The translations under genes and the position numbers were made by a program. The notes under the pieces are model-generated. The model worked only from the letters and a program-made list of their open reading frames with translations, ran no database searches and was not told the origin of the DNA. From Schlesneria sp. DSM 10557 (lineage in GTDB: Bacteria > Planctomycetota > Planctomycetia > Planctomycetales > Planctomycetaceae): DNA of 64,000 nt. The stretch is from the NCBI RefSeq assembly GCF_041860085.1, contig NZ_CP124747.1, positions 4,712,001 to 4,776,000 on the forward strand. Reading direction: 5' to 3'. Shown here in pieces: positions 8,526 to 17,154 of the stretch (position 1 is its first letter; every line of letters begins with the position of its first letter).

Positions 8526-10820
8526 ATGAGTGACATCACAGTAAGAGCGGACGCGAACTCAATCAAAAAAGACTTAGTGGCCGGCGTCATCGTGTTTCTG
8601 GTGGCGCTGCCACTCTGCCTGGGCGTGGCCATGGCGTCCAATGCACCGTTGATTTCTGGCGTGCTCGCAGGAATTGTCGGTGGCGCCATCGTTGGGATTT
8701 TAAGCGGCTCACACACCAGTGTAAGCGGTCCCTCACCGGCGCTCGCGGCGGTCGTTGTTGCTCTTCTCGCCCAGCTCGGTTCCTTCGAAGCGTTGCTGCT
8801 GGCGATTCTTGTCAGCGGTGTGATACAGATCATCCTTGGTCTGCTCCGCGTGGGATTCATTGCGGCTTTTATCCCCTTTAGCGTGATTCAGGGGTTGCTT
8901 GCCGCCATTGGCGTCATTCTGATTCTGAAGCAGATTCCTCACGTGCTGGGACGGGACACAGACCCCGAAGGAGATATGTCCTTCATTCAGCCGGATGATC
9001 AGACGACCTTTTCTGAGTTGGGCGAGCTGTTCACGGGGTTCCAACCCGGCGCCGCCTTTGTCGGGTTTGTCTCGCTGCTGATCTTGAACTTCTGGCACCG
9101 CTCCAAAATCTTGCGGCGGCTGCGTATCCCCCCTCCCCTTGTTGTGGTGATGTTCGGGGTTGCTGCTGTACAGATCTTCCGCCAGATCGGTGGCACGTGG
9201 TTAATCGCGGAAAGTCATCTGGTACAGGTCCCGGTTGCTCAGACGTTTAGCGATCTGTTTCAGTTCCTCCATTCACCGGACTTTTCCCGGTGGGATCAGC
9301 TCGCCATCTACCAGGCCGGTCTGACGATCGCGATGATCACCACGCTGGAAACGCTTCTGAATATCGACGCGATTGACAAGGTCGATCCCGAACGCCGGGT
9401 ATCTCCTCCAAGCCGGGAACTGCTCGCTCAGGGGGTTGGGAATGTCATCCTGGGGCTGATTGGCGGGATCCCGATTTCCTCGGTCATTGTCCGCAGTTCG
9501 GTCAATATCAACGCAGGGGCTCAAACCAAGCTGTCGGCGATCTTTCATGGCTTCTTGATGCTCTTCTGTGTCATGATGCTGCCGACGTATCTGAACATGA
9601 TCCCCCTGGCCTGTCTGGCGGCGATCCTGTTGATGACAGGATTACGGCTGATCACTCTTCAGCTCATTCGCAAAATGTGGAGTGATGGGAGGTATCAGTT
9701 TATTCCCTTTGCGACCACTCTGGTCGCCATTGTACTGACCGATCTTGTCACGGGAGTTTTAATCGGTCTGGCGGTCAGCATTGGATTCATTCTCAACAGC
9801 AATTTCCGGCAACCGCTCAGACGGATTCTGGAAAAGCATCTGGGGGGTGACGTGCTGCGAATTGTGCTCGCAAATCAGGTCAGCTTCCTGAATCGAGGGG
9901 CGCTTGAGAAGATATTGCGAGACCTGCCTGAAGGGGCTCACGTCTTGCTGGATGCGGAGTCCACCGACTACATCGACCCTGACGTATTGACGCTGATCAG
10001 CGACTTCAAGGAACGAGTTGCGTCCAACAGAGGAGTCAAAGTCAGTCTGAGAGGGTTCCGGAAGAAGTACCATCTCGAAGACGACATCCAGTTTGTCGAC
10101 TACTCGACTCGTCAGCTTCAGGAGGATTTGACTTCTCAGGAAGTGCTGCGGATTCTGAAGGAAGGCAACGAACGGTTTTATACCGGTCAGCGATTAACCC
10201 GTGATCTGGGCCGTCAGCTTCATGCGACGTCACAGGGGCAAAGCCCGATTGCGGTGGTGCTGAGCTGTATTGATTCCCGTGCCCCGGCCGAACTGATTCT
10301 CGATCTGGGGATTGGCGATATCTTCAGTGTGCGCATGGCCGGGCACGTAACGAGTCAAAAAGTGCTGGGGAGCCTGGAGTACGGCTGTAACGTGGCCGGT
10401 TCAAAGTTGATTCTTGTGCTGGGGCACACTCGCTGTGGCGCCGTGACCGCTGCAGTCAATCTTGCTAAAGCGCGGCAGAATGCAGGGCAGGCGACCGGAT
10501 GTCAGCACCTCGAATCGATTATCCATGACATTCAGTTGGCAATCGACCCGCCGACCTTGCAAGAGCTGGAACGAGTCACCGAAGACGAGAAGCCGGCCCT
10601 CATTGAAAGTGTCGCCGTTCGGAACGTCGAACTGTGTGTGAAGCGAATTGTCGAAGAGAGTGAGACGATTCGGCGGTTGGTCGAAGAAGGCCGCGTTGCC
10701 GTGGTGGGGGCTGTGTTCGATATCACGACAGGAAAAATCGAGTTTCTTAACGATGAATCGACGGTCGACCCGCGCAGCTCCGTGGCATCACTGAGCGCCC
10801 CTCTGGCCAAGACCGGCTGA
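8526..10820 (+). CDS. SulP-family anion transporter fused to beta-carbonic anhydrase
   Basis: This is a 764-aa fusion. Residues of about 14-415 form the SulP/SLC26 membrane domain, beginning with the typical DLVAGVIVFLVALPLCLG. About 440-530 resembles a STAS domain. About 545-750 is a beta-carbonic anhydrase with zinc ligands Cys581, His634 and Cys637 (SCIDSR and HTRCGA) and the Asp583-Arg585 dyad, so the enzyme should be active. Fusions of this layout are known and are thought to couple bicarbonate (or sulfate) movement to CO2/HCO3- interconversion at the inner membrane. The most likely substrate is bicarbonate (inference). It stands alone and ends near a large inverted repeat. Confidence 0.95.
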   Translation: MSDITVRADANSIKKDLVAGVIVFLVALPLCLGVAMASNAPLISGVLAGIVGGAIVGILSGSHTSVSGPSPALAAVVVALLAQLGSFEALLLAILVSGVIQIILGLLRVGFIAAFIPFSVIQGLLAAIGVILILKQIPHVLGRDTDPEGDMSFIQPDDQTTFSELGELFTGFQPGAAFVGFVSLLILNFWHRSKILRRLRIPPPLVVVMFGVAAVQIFRQIGGTWLIAESHLVQVPVAQTFSDLFQFLHSPDFSRWDQLAIYQAGLTIAMITTLETLLNIDAIDKVDPERRVSPPSRELLAQGVGNVILGLIGGIPISSVIVRSSVNINAGAQTKLSAIFHGFLMLFCVMMLPTYLNMIPLACLAAILLMTGLRLITLQLIRKMWSDGRYQFIPFATTLVAIVLTDLVTGVLIGLAVSIGFILNSNFRQPLRRILEKHLGGDVLRIVLANQVSFLNRGALEKILRDLPEGAHVLLDAESTDYIDPDVLTLISDFKERVASNRGVKVSLRGFRKKYHLEDDIQFVDYSTRQLQEDLTSQEVLRILKEGNERFYTGQRLTRDLGRQLHATSQGQSPIAVVLSCIDSRAPAELILDLGIGDIFSVRMAGHVTSQKVLGSLEYGCNVAGSKLILVLGHTRCGAVTAAVNLAKARQNAGQATGCQHLESIIHDIQLAIDPPTLQELERVTEDEKPALIESVAVRNVELCVKRIVEESETIRRLVEEGRVAVVGAVFDITTGKIEFLNDESTVDPRSSVASLSAPLAKTG

Positions 10821-10880
10821 TCCTCTATTGAATGGCCCCGCCCGTCAGGCAAGCTTCTCGAGATGTGGCCCAACAGCAAT

Positions 10881-10992
10881 ACCGTGTGCGGCTGTGCTCG
10901 TAATTCTCCTCCCGCTGCTTTGAGGGGAGTAGCGTAGTGAAGGTCTCATTTCTTCACGCGATGGACGAATTACGAGCACAACTGCACACGGT
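10881..10992. repeat. 26-bp inverted repeat enclosing 60 bp
   Basis: The arm 10881-10906 (begins ACCGTGTGC, ends GTAATTC) matches the reverse complement of 10967-10992 at 24 of 26 positions; one difference would be a G-U pair in RNA. The 60-bp interior has its own hairpin GTGAAG...CTTCAC at 10937-10957 and a pyrimidine/purine pair around 10905-10930, so a folded transcript would be a branched stem. No clear target-site duplication flanks it. It could be a large bidirectional terminator, a structured RNA or a small non-autonomous repeat. Confidence 0.65.
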
Positions 10993-11040
10993 CGGTGAGA
11001 CGTCGATCTCGAAGAATCTGACGAGCATGCCGCAGCCGTT

Positions 11041-11072
11041 GACGCCTGTCACCTCGGACGCCTGTCACCTCG
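11041..11072. repeat. Tandem duplication of a 16-bp unit
   Basis: GACGCCTGTCACCTCG occurs twice head to tail with no mismatch. It looks like a simple replication-slippage duplication in noncoding DNA. Confidence 0.7.
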
Positions 11073-11139
11073 GACGGCTGCCACGAACCTCGTCGTCCGG
11101 ACTGTCTCGATTCATCAAGAACAGGTCGCTCTCGAACCG

Positions 11140-12741
11140 TCACTGGAGCGGTTGGAACTGTCGCACGATGACTCGTGCGGTTCGAAGTCCGTCGACGGCC
11201 GCGCTGACAATCCCGCCCGCATAGCCTGCTCCTTCTCCGACCGGATACAAGCCGGCGATCTTGGGGCACTGCCGCGTTTCAAGATGTCGGTCGATACGGA
11301 TTGGGGAGCTCCCACGCATTTCGGGGCCGACCAGAATCGCATTCTTCAGAAAGTTCCCTCGCATTTTCTTATCCAGGATCGGGAGACCGCTGCGGATGGC
11401 TTTGGCGACGACTGGTGGCAAAACCTGATCGAGCTGGCTGGGTTGTACTCCCCGCTGGTACGAGCACTCGAGCCTGGCAGAGGAATCCGGTGCGCGGCCT
11501 TTGAGAAAATCCGCAGCCGTCTGAATGGGTGCGAGGTAGTTCGATTGTCCCACTTTATAGGCGATCGCCTCGAACCGCTGCTGCAGGTGGACTCCCGCCA
11601 ATGGATGAGTATGACCGAATTCCTCGGGATCGAGCGTGACCATGATTCCGCTGTTGGCGAAGGGAGTGTCATGCCGGGAGTTGCTCATGCCGTTCGAACA
11701 GAACATGTTCGGTTCGCTGATGCTGGGCATGATGATTCCGCCCGCACACATGCAGAACGTGAAGACATCTTTGGAACCCCGTGCCTGCAACGAATAGTCG
11801 GCGGCGCCCAGAATATCGAAGTATTCCGGCCTGCCATACTTGTGGTGATTAATCTGTGATTGGGGCTGCTCGATCCGCAGGCCAAGCTGAAATGCCTTCT
11901 GCATCAGCGGGACGCCCAGCTTGTGCAGCATCTGGTACGTGTCCCGGGCGCTATGTCCGATACCCAGGATGAGCTGGCTGCAAGGAATACTTCCCGAGGA
12001 AGTGCTGATTCCGACGACGCGCCCGTCACGGATGTCAATTCCTTCCAGTCGACAGCCGAACTTGTATTCGCCCCCCAGAGCCTCAATTTTTCTGCGATAG
12101 TTACGGCAGATCATGGGCAACTTGTTGCTTCCCAGGTGCGGACGATTTTCGTAGACAAGGGAGGGCCGCCCCCCGCAGTCGACGAAACTCTTCAGAACCC
12201 AGTCGACATCAGGTCCTTCCAGCCGGCAGGTCAGCTTGCCGTCGCTGAAACACCCGGCCCCCCCTTCTCCGAACAGATAGTTGTTCTCTCGATCAAATTC
12301 CTCCCCTCGGTCGAAGGCGCGTACGACGGGGACACGGTTTTTGACCGCTTCGCCTCGTTCGATGATGAGCGGGCGGTATCCTTTTAACGCCAGGTAGTAG
12401 GCGGCCAGTAGCCCCGCTGGTCCTGAGCCGACGACGACGGGCCGCTCTGAAAGTGGGTCTGAACCCGGAACCGGATCATCGAATGATTGTGGTTCGTAAG
12501 CCTGGATATCGCCGGAATTGGTACCCCGACCGGGACGGGCGACCCAGTCCGGCGGGGTCTCGACCACGATGGTGTAGACGAACTGCAGATCCCGGTGCGA
12601 GCGTGCATCCAGACTTTTCTTCAGAATTCGCCAGGCGGCGAGATCTGCAAGGCGGACCCCCAATCGGGCGGCGATGTGCTGAGGAAGTTCGGCTTCGGGG
12701 GCTGTGACGGGAAGACGCAGGTTGGATACACGGATCGGCAT
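11140..12741 (-). CDS. FAD-dependent dehydrogenase, COG2509 family
   Basis: This 533-aa flavoprotein has an N-terminal region of about 95 residues (ending in a VYTIVVETP strand) before the dinucleotide-binding motif VVGSGPAGLLAAYYLALKGY at about 106-125. The C-terminus carries the second FAD contact, LYPVGEGAGYAGGIVSAAVDGL. This order is typical of COG2509 uncharacterised FAD dehydrogenases, which are soluble and of unknown substrate. It lies 130 bp downstream of the metal permease-DtxR gene on the same strand, so the two may be co-transcribed, but nothing in the sequence links their functions. Confidence 0.9.
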   Translation of the reverse strand: MPIRVSNLRLPVTAPEAELPQHIAARLGVRLADLAAWRILKKSLDARSHRDLQFVYTIVVETPPDWVARPGRGTNSGDIQAYEPQSFDDPVPGSDPLSERPVVVGSGPAGLLAAYYLALKGYRPLIIERGEAVKNRVPVVRAFDRGEEFDRENNYLFGEGGAGCFSDGKLTCRLEGPDVDWVLKSFVDCGGRPSLVYENRPHLGSNKLPMICRNYRRKIEALGGEYKFGCRLEGIDIRDGRVVGISTSSGSIPCSQLILGIGHSARDTYQMLHKLGVPLMQKAFQLGLRIEQPQSQINHHKYGRPEYFDILGAADYSLQARGSKDVFTFCMCAGGIIMPSISEPNMFCSNGMSNSRHDTPFANSGIMVTLDPEEFGHTHPLAGVHLQQRFEAIAYKVGQSNYLAPIQTAADFLKGRAPDSSARLECSYQRGVQPSQLDQVLPPVVAKAIRSGLPILDKKMRGNFLKNAILVGPEMRGSSPIRIDRHLETRQCPKIAGLYPVGEGAGYAGGIVSAAVDGLRTARVIVRQFQPLQ

Positions 12742-12871
12742 ACGGTTCAGTCAGTTTCAGGACGGAATGAAAGATCGGATTATAGGCGATTCTACGGTCG
12801 ATCGGTGGAGCGGCAGGGAGAGAATTCTCGCGGACCGTCTTCCTGTTCGCGGTTGATGCGCTGCACGAGGT

Positions 12872-14197
12872 TCAGGGATGCGGACTCACGGGGACCTCAC
12901 CCGAGCGATCGTGCTTCAACAACCGCTCCAGTTGTTCGACCAGTCCCGGTTCGAGCACGTGTTCTATCAGATCAGCCTCGCGATCGACCCGGTTGGGAGC
13001 GATGTCTGCAAAATGGATCAGATAGAGTTCCCACAACCGATGATTCCGGACCGCACGGGCCGCAAGCCTGACGCCCGAATTGGTGAAGCGATATTGGTCG
13101 TCAGAACCGTGTCGCAGCCACCCTTCCTGAATGGCGGATTTCAGCAGTTCGTCTACCCGACCTGCGGACCAGCCACGCGCCGCAATCAGACTGTCGCGGG
13201 TGAGCGGCAGCGCTGTCAGATCCGGGCCATTCTGATTTGGATGAGTTGCCCCGGCCTCGCCAAGGGGGAACCTCCCTTCCAGTTCTTCAAAGCAGGCCCG
13301 AAGCAGGTCGAGTTGTCCCTTGCGCCGGCTGGCGGTTCGTTGACGCCAGAACTGCCAGTACGTGCCCCGCGCGGTTCCAAACAGCAGGCTGAGACCGAAG
13401 GCAAGTGAGCCGACCAGCACAATGATGGGGCCAGCGGCCAGTTGTTTAACGGACGCACTCAGCAGAACGCCGATCGAAGAGCTGATCCCCCCAATCGCCC
13501 CTGCGATCAGCACCATCGGCCCCAGTCGATTACTCCAGAACCGTGCTGCCGTGGGAGGAATGATCAGCAGTGCGACCACAAGCAATAGTCCAACACTCTG
13601 CATTCCAATCACCGTGACGCCGACCACCAGCCCTGTCAGCAGCAGGTCGAGTAATTTAACGGGCCATCCCAGTGCGGCGGCGTATTCTTCGTCAAAACTG
13701 AGGACCGCAAATTCCTTGAACAGGGCGAAACAGACGAGCAGCACAATGGCGCTGGCTGCGGCAATCAGGCTCACATCGATTGCGGTCATCGAGGCGGCTT
13801 TTCCGAAAATGAAGTCACTCAGGCCGGCGGCGCTTCCCGTCCTCATCCCCTGGATGATGGTGAGCAGGACGATTCCGGCACCGAAAAACAGACTGAGGAC
13901 GATCCCCAGCGCGGCGTCTTCTTTGATCAGACGAGTCTTCTGAATGAGGTTCGTCACCATCACCCCTGCGGTGGCGGAAAGTGACGCCCCGAACAAGAGC
14001 CACGGCAATGATTTGCCTGCTCCGGGGGAGAATGCTTCGACGACAAGGTACGAAATGCCGATTCCCGGCAGTGCAGCATGGCTGGCGACATCACCGACCA
14101 GCGCTTTCTTGCGCAGGAGCATAAACGCGCCGACGACACCGCTGCACATTCCCAGCAGAAATGTCCCCAGCAGGACGATTCGGGTGTTATACGACAT
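12872..14197 (-). CDS. Metal ABC transporter permease (ABC-3) fused to DtxR-like domain
   Basis: This 441-aa protein has residues 1-280 forming a multi-helix ABC-3 permease like ZnuB, MntB or SitC, with the family signature around LLRKKALVGDVASHAALPGIG (residues 27-47) and LLIIPPTAARF. Residues of about 293-430 resemble the DtxR/MntR family: a winged-helix-like part (RVDELLKSAIQEGWLRH), then NHRLWELYL with His386, and ADLIEHVLEPGLVEQLERLL with Asp409, Glu412 and His413 at positions of the MntR metal site. The usual ATPase and substrate-binding genes are not adjacent. A role in Mn, Zn or Fe uptake with cytosolic metal sensing is inferred. Confidence 0.88.
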   Translation of the reverse strand: MSYNTRIVLLGTFLLGMCSGVVGAFMLLRKKALVGDVASHAALPGIGISYLVVEAFSPGAGKSLPWLLFGASLSATAGVMVTNLIQKTRLIKEDAALGIVLSLFFGAGIVLLTIIQGMRTGSAAGLSDFIFGKAASMTAIDVSLIAAASAIVLLVCFALFKEFAVLSFDEEYAAALGWPVKLLDLLLTGLVVGVTVIGMQSVGLLLVVALLIIPPTAARFWSNRLGPMVLIAGAIGGISSSIGVLLSASVKQLAAGPIIVLVGSLAFGLSLLFGTARGTYWQFWRQRTASRRKGQLDLLRACFEELEGRFPLGEAGATHPNQNGPDLTALPLTRDSLIAARGWSAGRVDELLKSAIQEGWLRHGSDDQYRFTNSGVRLAARAVRNHRLWELYLIHFADIAPNRVDREADLIEHVLEPGLVEQLERLLKHDRSGEVPVSPHP

Positions 14198-14812
14198 TTT
14201 GAATGACTACTCTTAATCGCAGAAAACGATCGCAGGAAACGCGCTTATCCCGGTAGACTTTGCCCAGCTCGTTCCTGATACGAAGGCCGACTGAGTTGCG
14301 TCTGTTCGTCGTTCTATCAAACGCTGACCGCGACGAAAAACAGAAGTGCTCTCAAAGGCGTGAAGGGGACGTTATCCGGACCGAATTCTAGCCAAGTTGA
14401 AGCGAACTTGCTGATGGGGACAGGAAAAATTACTCCCCAGGGTTTTGCCGGATTCTCAATCAGAAGTCTATCGATGTGTGTCCCGGCGCGTGTCTCACCA
14501 GAATCGCTGCGTCCAAATCAGGGAACATTGCTGCGTGGGGGTCGTCGCACGAGTCGGTTACTTCGGGTGCCGTTTGCGCAACGTCGAAGGGCCTTTCGCA
14601 CCCCAACTCCGTTCCAATTCCCGCAGAAAAGGGAAGGATCCTGCCGCTGCGAAACCGTTCGCAGTGCTGACGAATCGTTCAATCGTTCATCGGGAACGAC
14701 AGGCTTGACTTCACCTTGAGCAAGCCGGATGATCAAATGAAGTGCAAACATCGTAAGTTGTGATGATGCCCATGATCATCCAGAGCGACGGAAATCGGAC
14801 AGGGAACTGACT
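14198..14812. other. Divergent intergenic region, metal permease / STAS operon
   Basis: About 615 bp without an assignable gene; the longest plus-strand frame (14360-14719) shows no family features. It should contain the promoters of both flanking units. Small inverted repeats include GCTTG/CAAGC near 14703-14725 and GATGAT/ATCATC near 14762-14780. I could not pick out a convincing promoter. Confidence 0.4.
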
Positions 14813-15169
14813 ATGTCAACGGGTCAAAGGCGAATTGATATCGAAGAAGTTGGTGATGTCACTGTCGCCAAGTTTGTGGATAAGAAGATTCTTGATGAAG
14901 CCAATATTCAGGCGATCGGAAACAACTTATTCGCCCTGATCGACGAAGACGGTCGCCGCAAGATCGTGCTGGACTTCAGCCTGGTCGAGTACCTGTCGAG
15001 TGCCGCGCTGGGAAAACTGATCACAATGGACAAGAAGGCCAAAGCCGCCAAGTCGAAACTCCGACTTTGCAGCATCCGGCCAGAGATCTACGAAGTCTTC
15101 GAGATCACTCGACTCAACAAAATCTTCGATATCAAAGCGACGCAAGAAGAAGCTCTCGAAGGTTTCTAA
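14813..15169 (+). CDS. STAS-domain anti-anti-sigma factor
   Basis: This 118-aa single STAS domain of the SpoIIAA/RsbV type has the phosphorylation-site region DFSLVEYLSSAALGKL, with the second serine of SSAAL at the usual phospho-acceptor position. It is the first gene of a tight operon: three bases separate its stop from the RsbW-like kinase. By family knowledge it would bind the kinase when unphosphorylated and release whatever the kinase holds. No sigma factor gene lies in the operon; the third gene is a degenerate AAA+ protein instead. Confidence 0.94.
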   Translation: MSTGQRRIDIEEVGDVTVAKFVDKKILDEANIQAIGNNLFALIDEDGRRKIVLDFSLVEYLSSAALGKLITMDKKAKAAKSKLRLCSIRPEIYEVFEITRLNKIFDIKATQEEALEGF

Positions 15170-15172
15170 GCT

Positions 15173-15589
15173 GTGATGCAAAATAGCGATCAGTTCGAGG
15201 TTGTGATCCAGAGCGATTACGAATCGGGGCAATCGATCGTCGAGCGCATCATGGAGGTTGTCAGCCAGACGGGATTCTCGACTCGGGATCAGTTCGGTAT
15301 CCGACTGGCCGTGGACGAAGCGGTGACTAATGCGATCAAGCATGGGAACCAGCTTAGCCCCGAAAAGAAAGTTCGGATCGATTTCCGAAAAAGCGATGCC
15401 GGGGTGCGCATCGAGATCGAGGACGAAGGGGACGGGTTTCGGCCCGAAGACGTTCCCGACTGTACCGCCGATGAAAATCTCGAGCGCCCCACTGGTCGCG
15501 GCCTGATGCTGATGCGGGAATTCATGACACGCATTGAATACAGCGAAAAAGGCAACAAGGTCGTGCTCGAGAAACTGCACGGTTCTTGA
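15173..15589 (+). CDS. RsbW/SpoIIAB-like anti-sigma factor serine kinase
   Basis: This 138-aa GHKL ATPase has an N box LAVDEAVTNAIKHGN, G1 box EIEDEGDGF and G2 box GRGLMLMREFM, all intact. It should bind ATP, phosphorylate the STAS partner encoded three bases upstream, and sequester a target protein. Nine bases separate its stop from the next gene. The classical target would be an SigB/SigF-type sigma factor, but none is present, so the degenerate AAA+ protein downstream is a candidate partner (inference). Confidence 0.94.
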   Translation: MMQNSDQFEVVIQSDYESGQSIVERIMEVVSQTGFSTRDQFGIRLAVDEAVTNAIKHGNQLSPEKKVRIDFRKSDAGVRIEIEDEGDGFRPEDVPDCTADENLERPTGRGLMLMREFMTRIEYSEKGNKVVLEKLHGS

Positions 15590-15598
15590 CGAATTACC

Positions 15599-17074
15599 AT
15601 GGCCAGACGTGTTCGCACCACTCGCCGCCTGGAAGTGTGGCTCAAAGACACCTCGGTGGCGTTGTTCGTGCTGAATGCACACCGGCGATTAGTCTTCTTC
15701 AATGCGGGCTGCGAGCGTCTGACGGGGTGGGTCCCCTCCGCCGTACTGGGGCAGGTTTGCGAGTTCGTCTCGGAAGCTGACCCGCACTCAGCGGCTGCTC
15801 TTCTGGCATCGCTGGCCCCCCCTGCCAATGTCTGGCGAGGCGACACGGTGACCGTGCCCGCCGTCGTGGCACATCGTGAACTCGATCCCGTCACCAGCCA
15901 GATCCATTTCTTTCCTCTGACAGATACCGATAACAGGGTTCAGGCCGCGCTGGGGATTATCCAGTCTGCAGCAACCCCTTCTGCAGCGAGTTCGGTTTCC
16001 ACGACGCAGCGCTTGCACGTGGAATTGGCCCTACTGAGAAATTCGTTGCGAAAGAACGTCGGGGTGGGGGCACTGATCGGTCAATGTGCGGGGATGCGAC
16101 GCGTCTTCGATCAACTGCAATTGGCACAGCGTTCCTCCTTGCCGTTGCTGTTTGTCGGTGAGACAGGAACGGGTCGCGAACATATGGCTCGCGTCATTCA
16201 TGCGGCGGGAGAGCGAAGTGACGACCTGTTCGTACCCCTGGACTGCCGAAGGATGCCTGCTGAACTCCTGGAGTCGACTTTTAAGCGGATTCTCGATTCG
16301 CATGCCGGCGCAGGATTTCTGCCGGGGACCCTTTATCTCAACCAGATCGACACGCTGTCCCGCGATCTGCAGTACAGCGTCTTGAGGCTGATCCAGTCTG
16401 AGAATCCCTCCGCACCACGAGTCATGGCAGCCGCGTCCAAGCCACTCGAACCACTCATCGAATCCGAGCATTATCTCGAAGAGTTTGTGTATGCTCTGAC
16501 ACCGATGGTCATCACGGTTCCACCCTTGCGCAGTCGTGAGAACGATATGGAGTTGCTGGCGCAATACTTCCTGGAGGAATGCAATCGGAACGAACCCCAG
16601 CAGGTGACGGAGATCGACGAAGAGGTCTGGGAGAGGTTTCGGCGATACAACTGGCCGGGGAATGTGGGCGAACTTCGCACCGTTGTCTGGGAGGCACGCA
16701 AGACATGCGCTGGCTTCAAGATCGAATCGGCTGACTTGCCATTTCGATTTCGGGCCGGAGTCAGCGGGCAGGCGATCGGTCCGCGGCAGCCGACTCGTGT
16801 CGAGCCGTTAGACCCTCTGTTGATGAGGGTCGAGCGTGAGCAAATTGAATTGGCGTTGAAGACGGCCCGCGACAATAAGGCGAAAGCAGCAGAGCTTCTG
16901 GGGATCACTCGCCCCCGACTCTATCGTCGAATGGAAGTATTAGGAATCGTCGATGCGGATTCCGCAGCTTCCGATAACACGACGTCTGTCGGCACCAGCG
17001 AGATCCCCACCGCGGCAATCCCGGAAACCTTCGAAGACACGGGGCCTGTTGAACCCCTCGAGAACGGTCCCTGA
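15599..17074 (+). CDS. PAS - degenerate sigma-54-activator AAA+ - Fis HTH protein
   Basis: This 491-aa protein has a PAS domain (about 12-125), an AAA+ domain of the sigma-54 activator type (about 155-385) and a Fis-type helix-turn-helix (about 419-450). The AAA+ part has lost nearly everything needed for activity. Walker A has Arg193 where lysine is required (GETGTGRE). Walker B reads LYLNQID, so the acidic pair is Asn248-Gln249. The GAFTGA loop and about a dozen flanking residues are absent. Both arginines of the FRxDLxYR motif are gone (YLEEFVYAL). The NWPGNVGELR motif is kept. It probably binds DNA and senses through PAS but cannot remodel sigma-54. It is the third gene of the STAS/RsbW operon. 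Confidence 0.9.
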   Translation: MARRVRTTRRLEVWLKDTSVALFVLNAHRRLVFFNAGCERLTGWVPSAVLGQVCEFVSEADPHSAAALLASLAPPANVWRGDTVTVPAVVAHRELDPVTSQIHFFPLTDTDNRVQAALGIIQSAATPSAASSVSTTQRLHVELALLRNSLRKNVGVGALIGQCAGMRRVFDQLQLAQRSSLPLLFVGETGTGREHMARVIHAAGERSDDLFVPLDCRRMPAELLESTFKRILDSHAGAGFLPGTLYLNQIDTLSRDLQYSVLRLIQSENPSAPRVMAAASKPLEPLIESEHYLEEFVYALTPMVITVPPLRSRENDMELLAQYFLEECNRNEPQQVTEIDEEVWERFRRYNWPGNVGELRTVVWEARKTCAGFKIESADLPFRFRAGVSGQAIGPRQPTRVEPLDPLLMRVEREQIELALKTARDNKAKAAELLGITRPRLYRRMEVLGIVDADSAASDNTTSVGTSEIPTAAIPETFEDTGPVEPLENGP

Positions 17075-17154
17075 CGAGATCTCGATCGAGCCGCCGGAAT
17101 CGAATCGATGCACATGCCCTACCTCAGGTGATGCTCATTTGCTCGATTGCTTGA

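Larger units (their letters stand above)
10821..11139. other. Convergent intergenic region with repeats
   Basis: This 319-bp gap lies between the stops of the SulP-carbonic anhydrase gene and the FAD oxidoreductase. It holds a 112-bp inverted-repeat structure (10881-10992) and a perfect tandem duplication of a 16-bp unit (11041-11072). Short frames in it show no family resemblance. Confidence 0.6.

Noticed and set aside
10881-10992. Integron attC site or IS remnant
   Set aside because: The ends lack the attC core sites (RYYYAAC/GTTRRRY), and no transposase frame or target-site duplication is visible.
14360-14719. 119-aa ORF between the metal permease and the STAS operon
   Set aside because: Three overlapping frames of similar length cover the same stretch and none has a motif or ribosome binding site.
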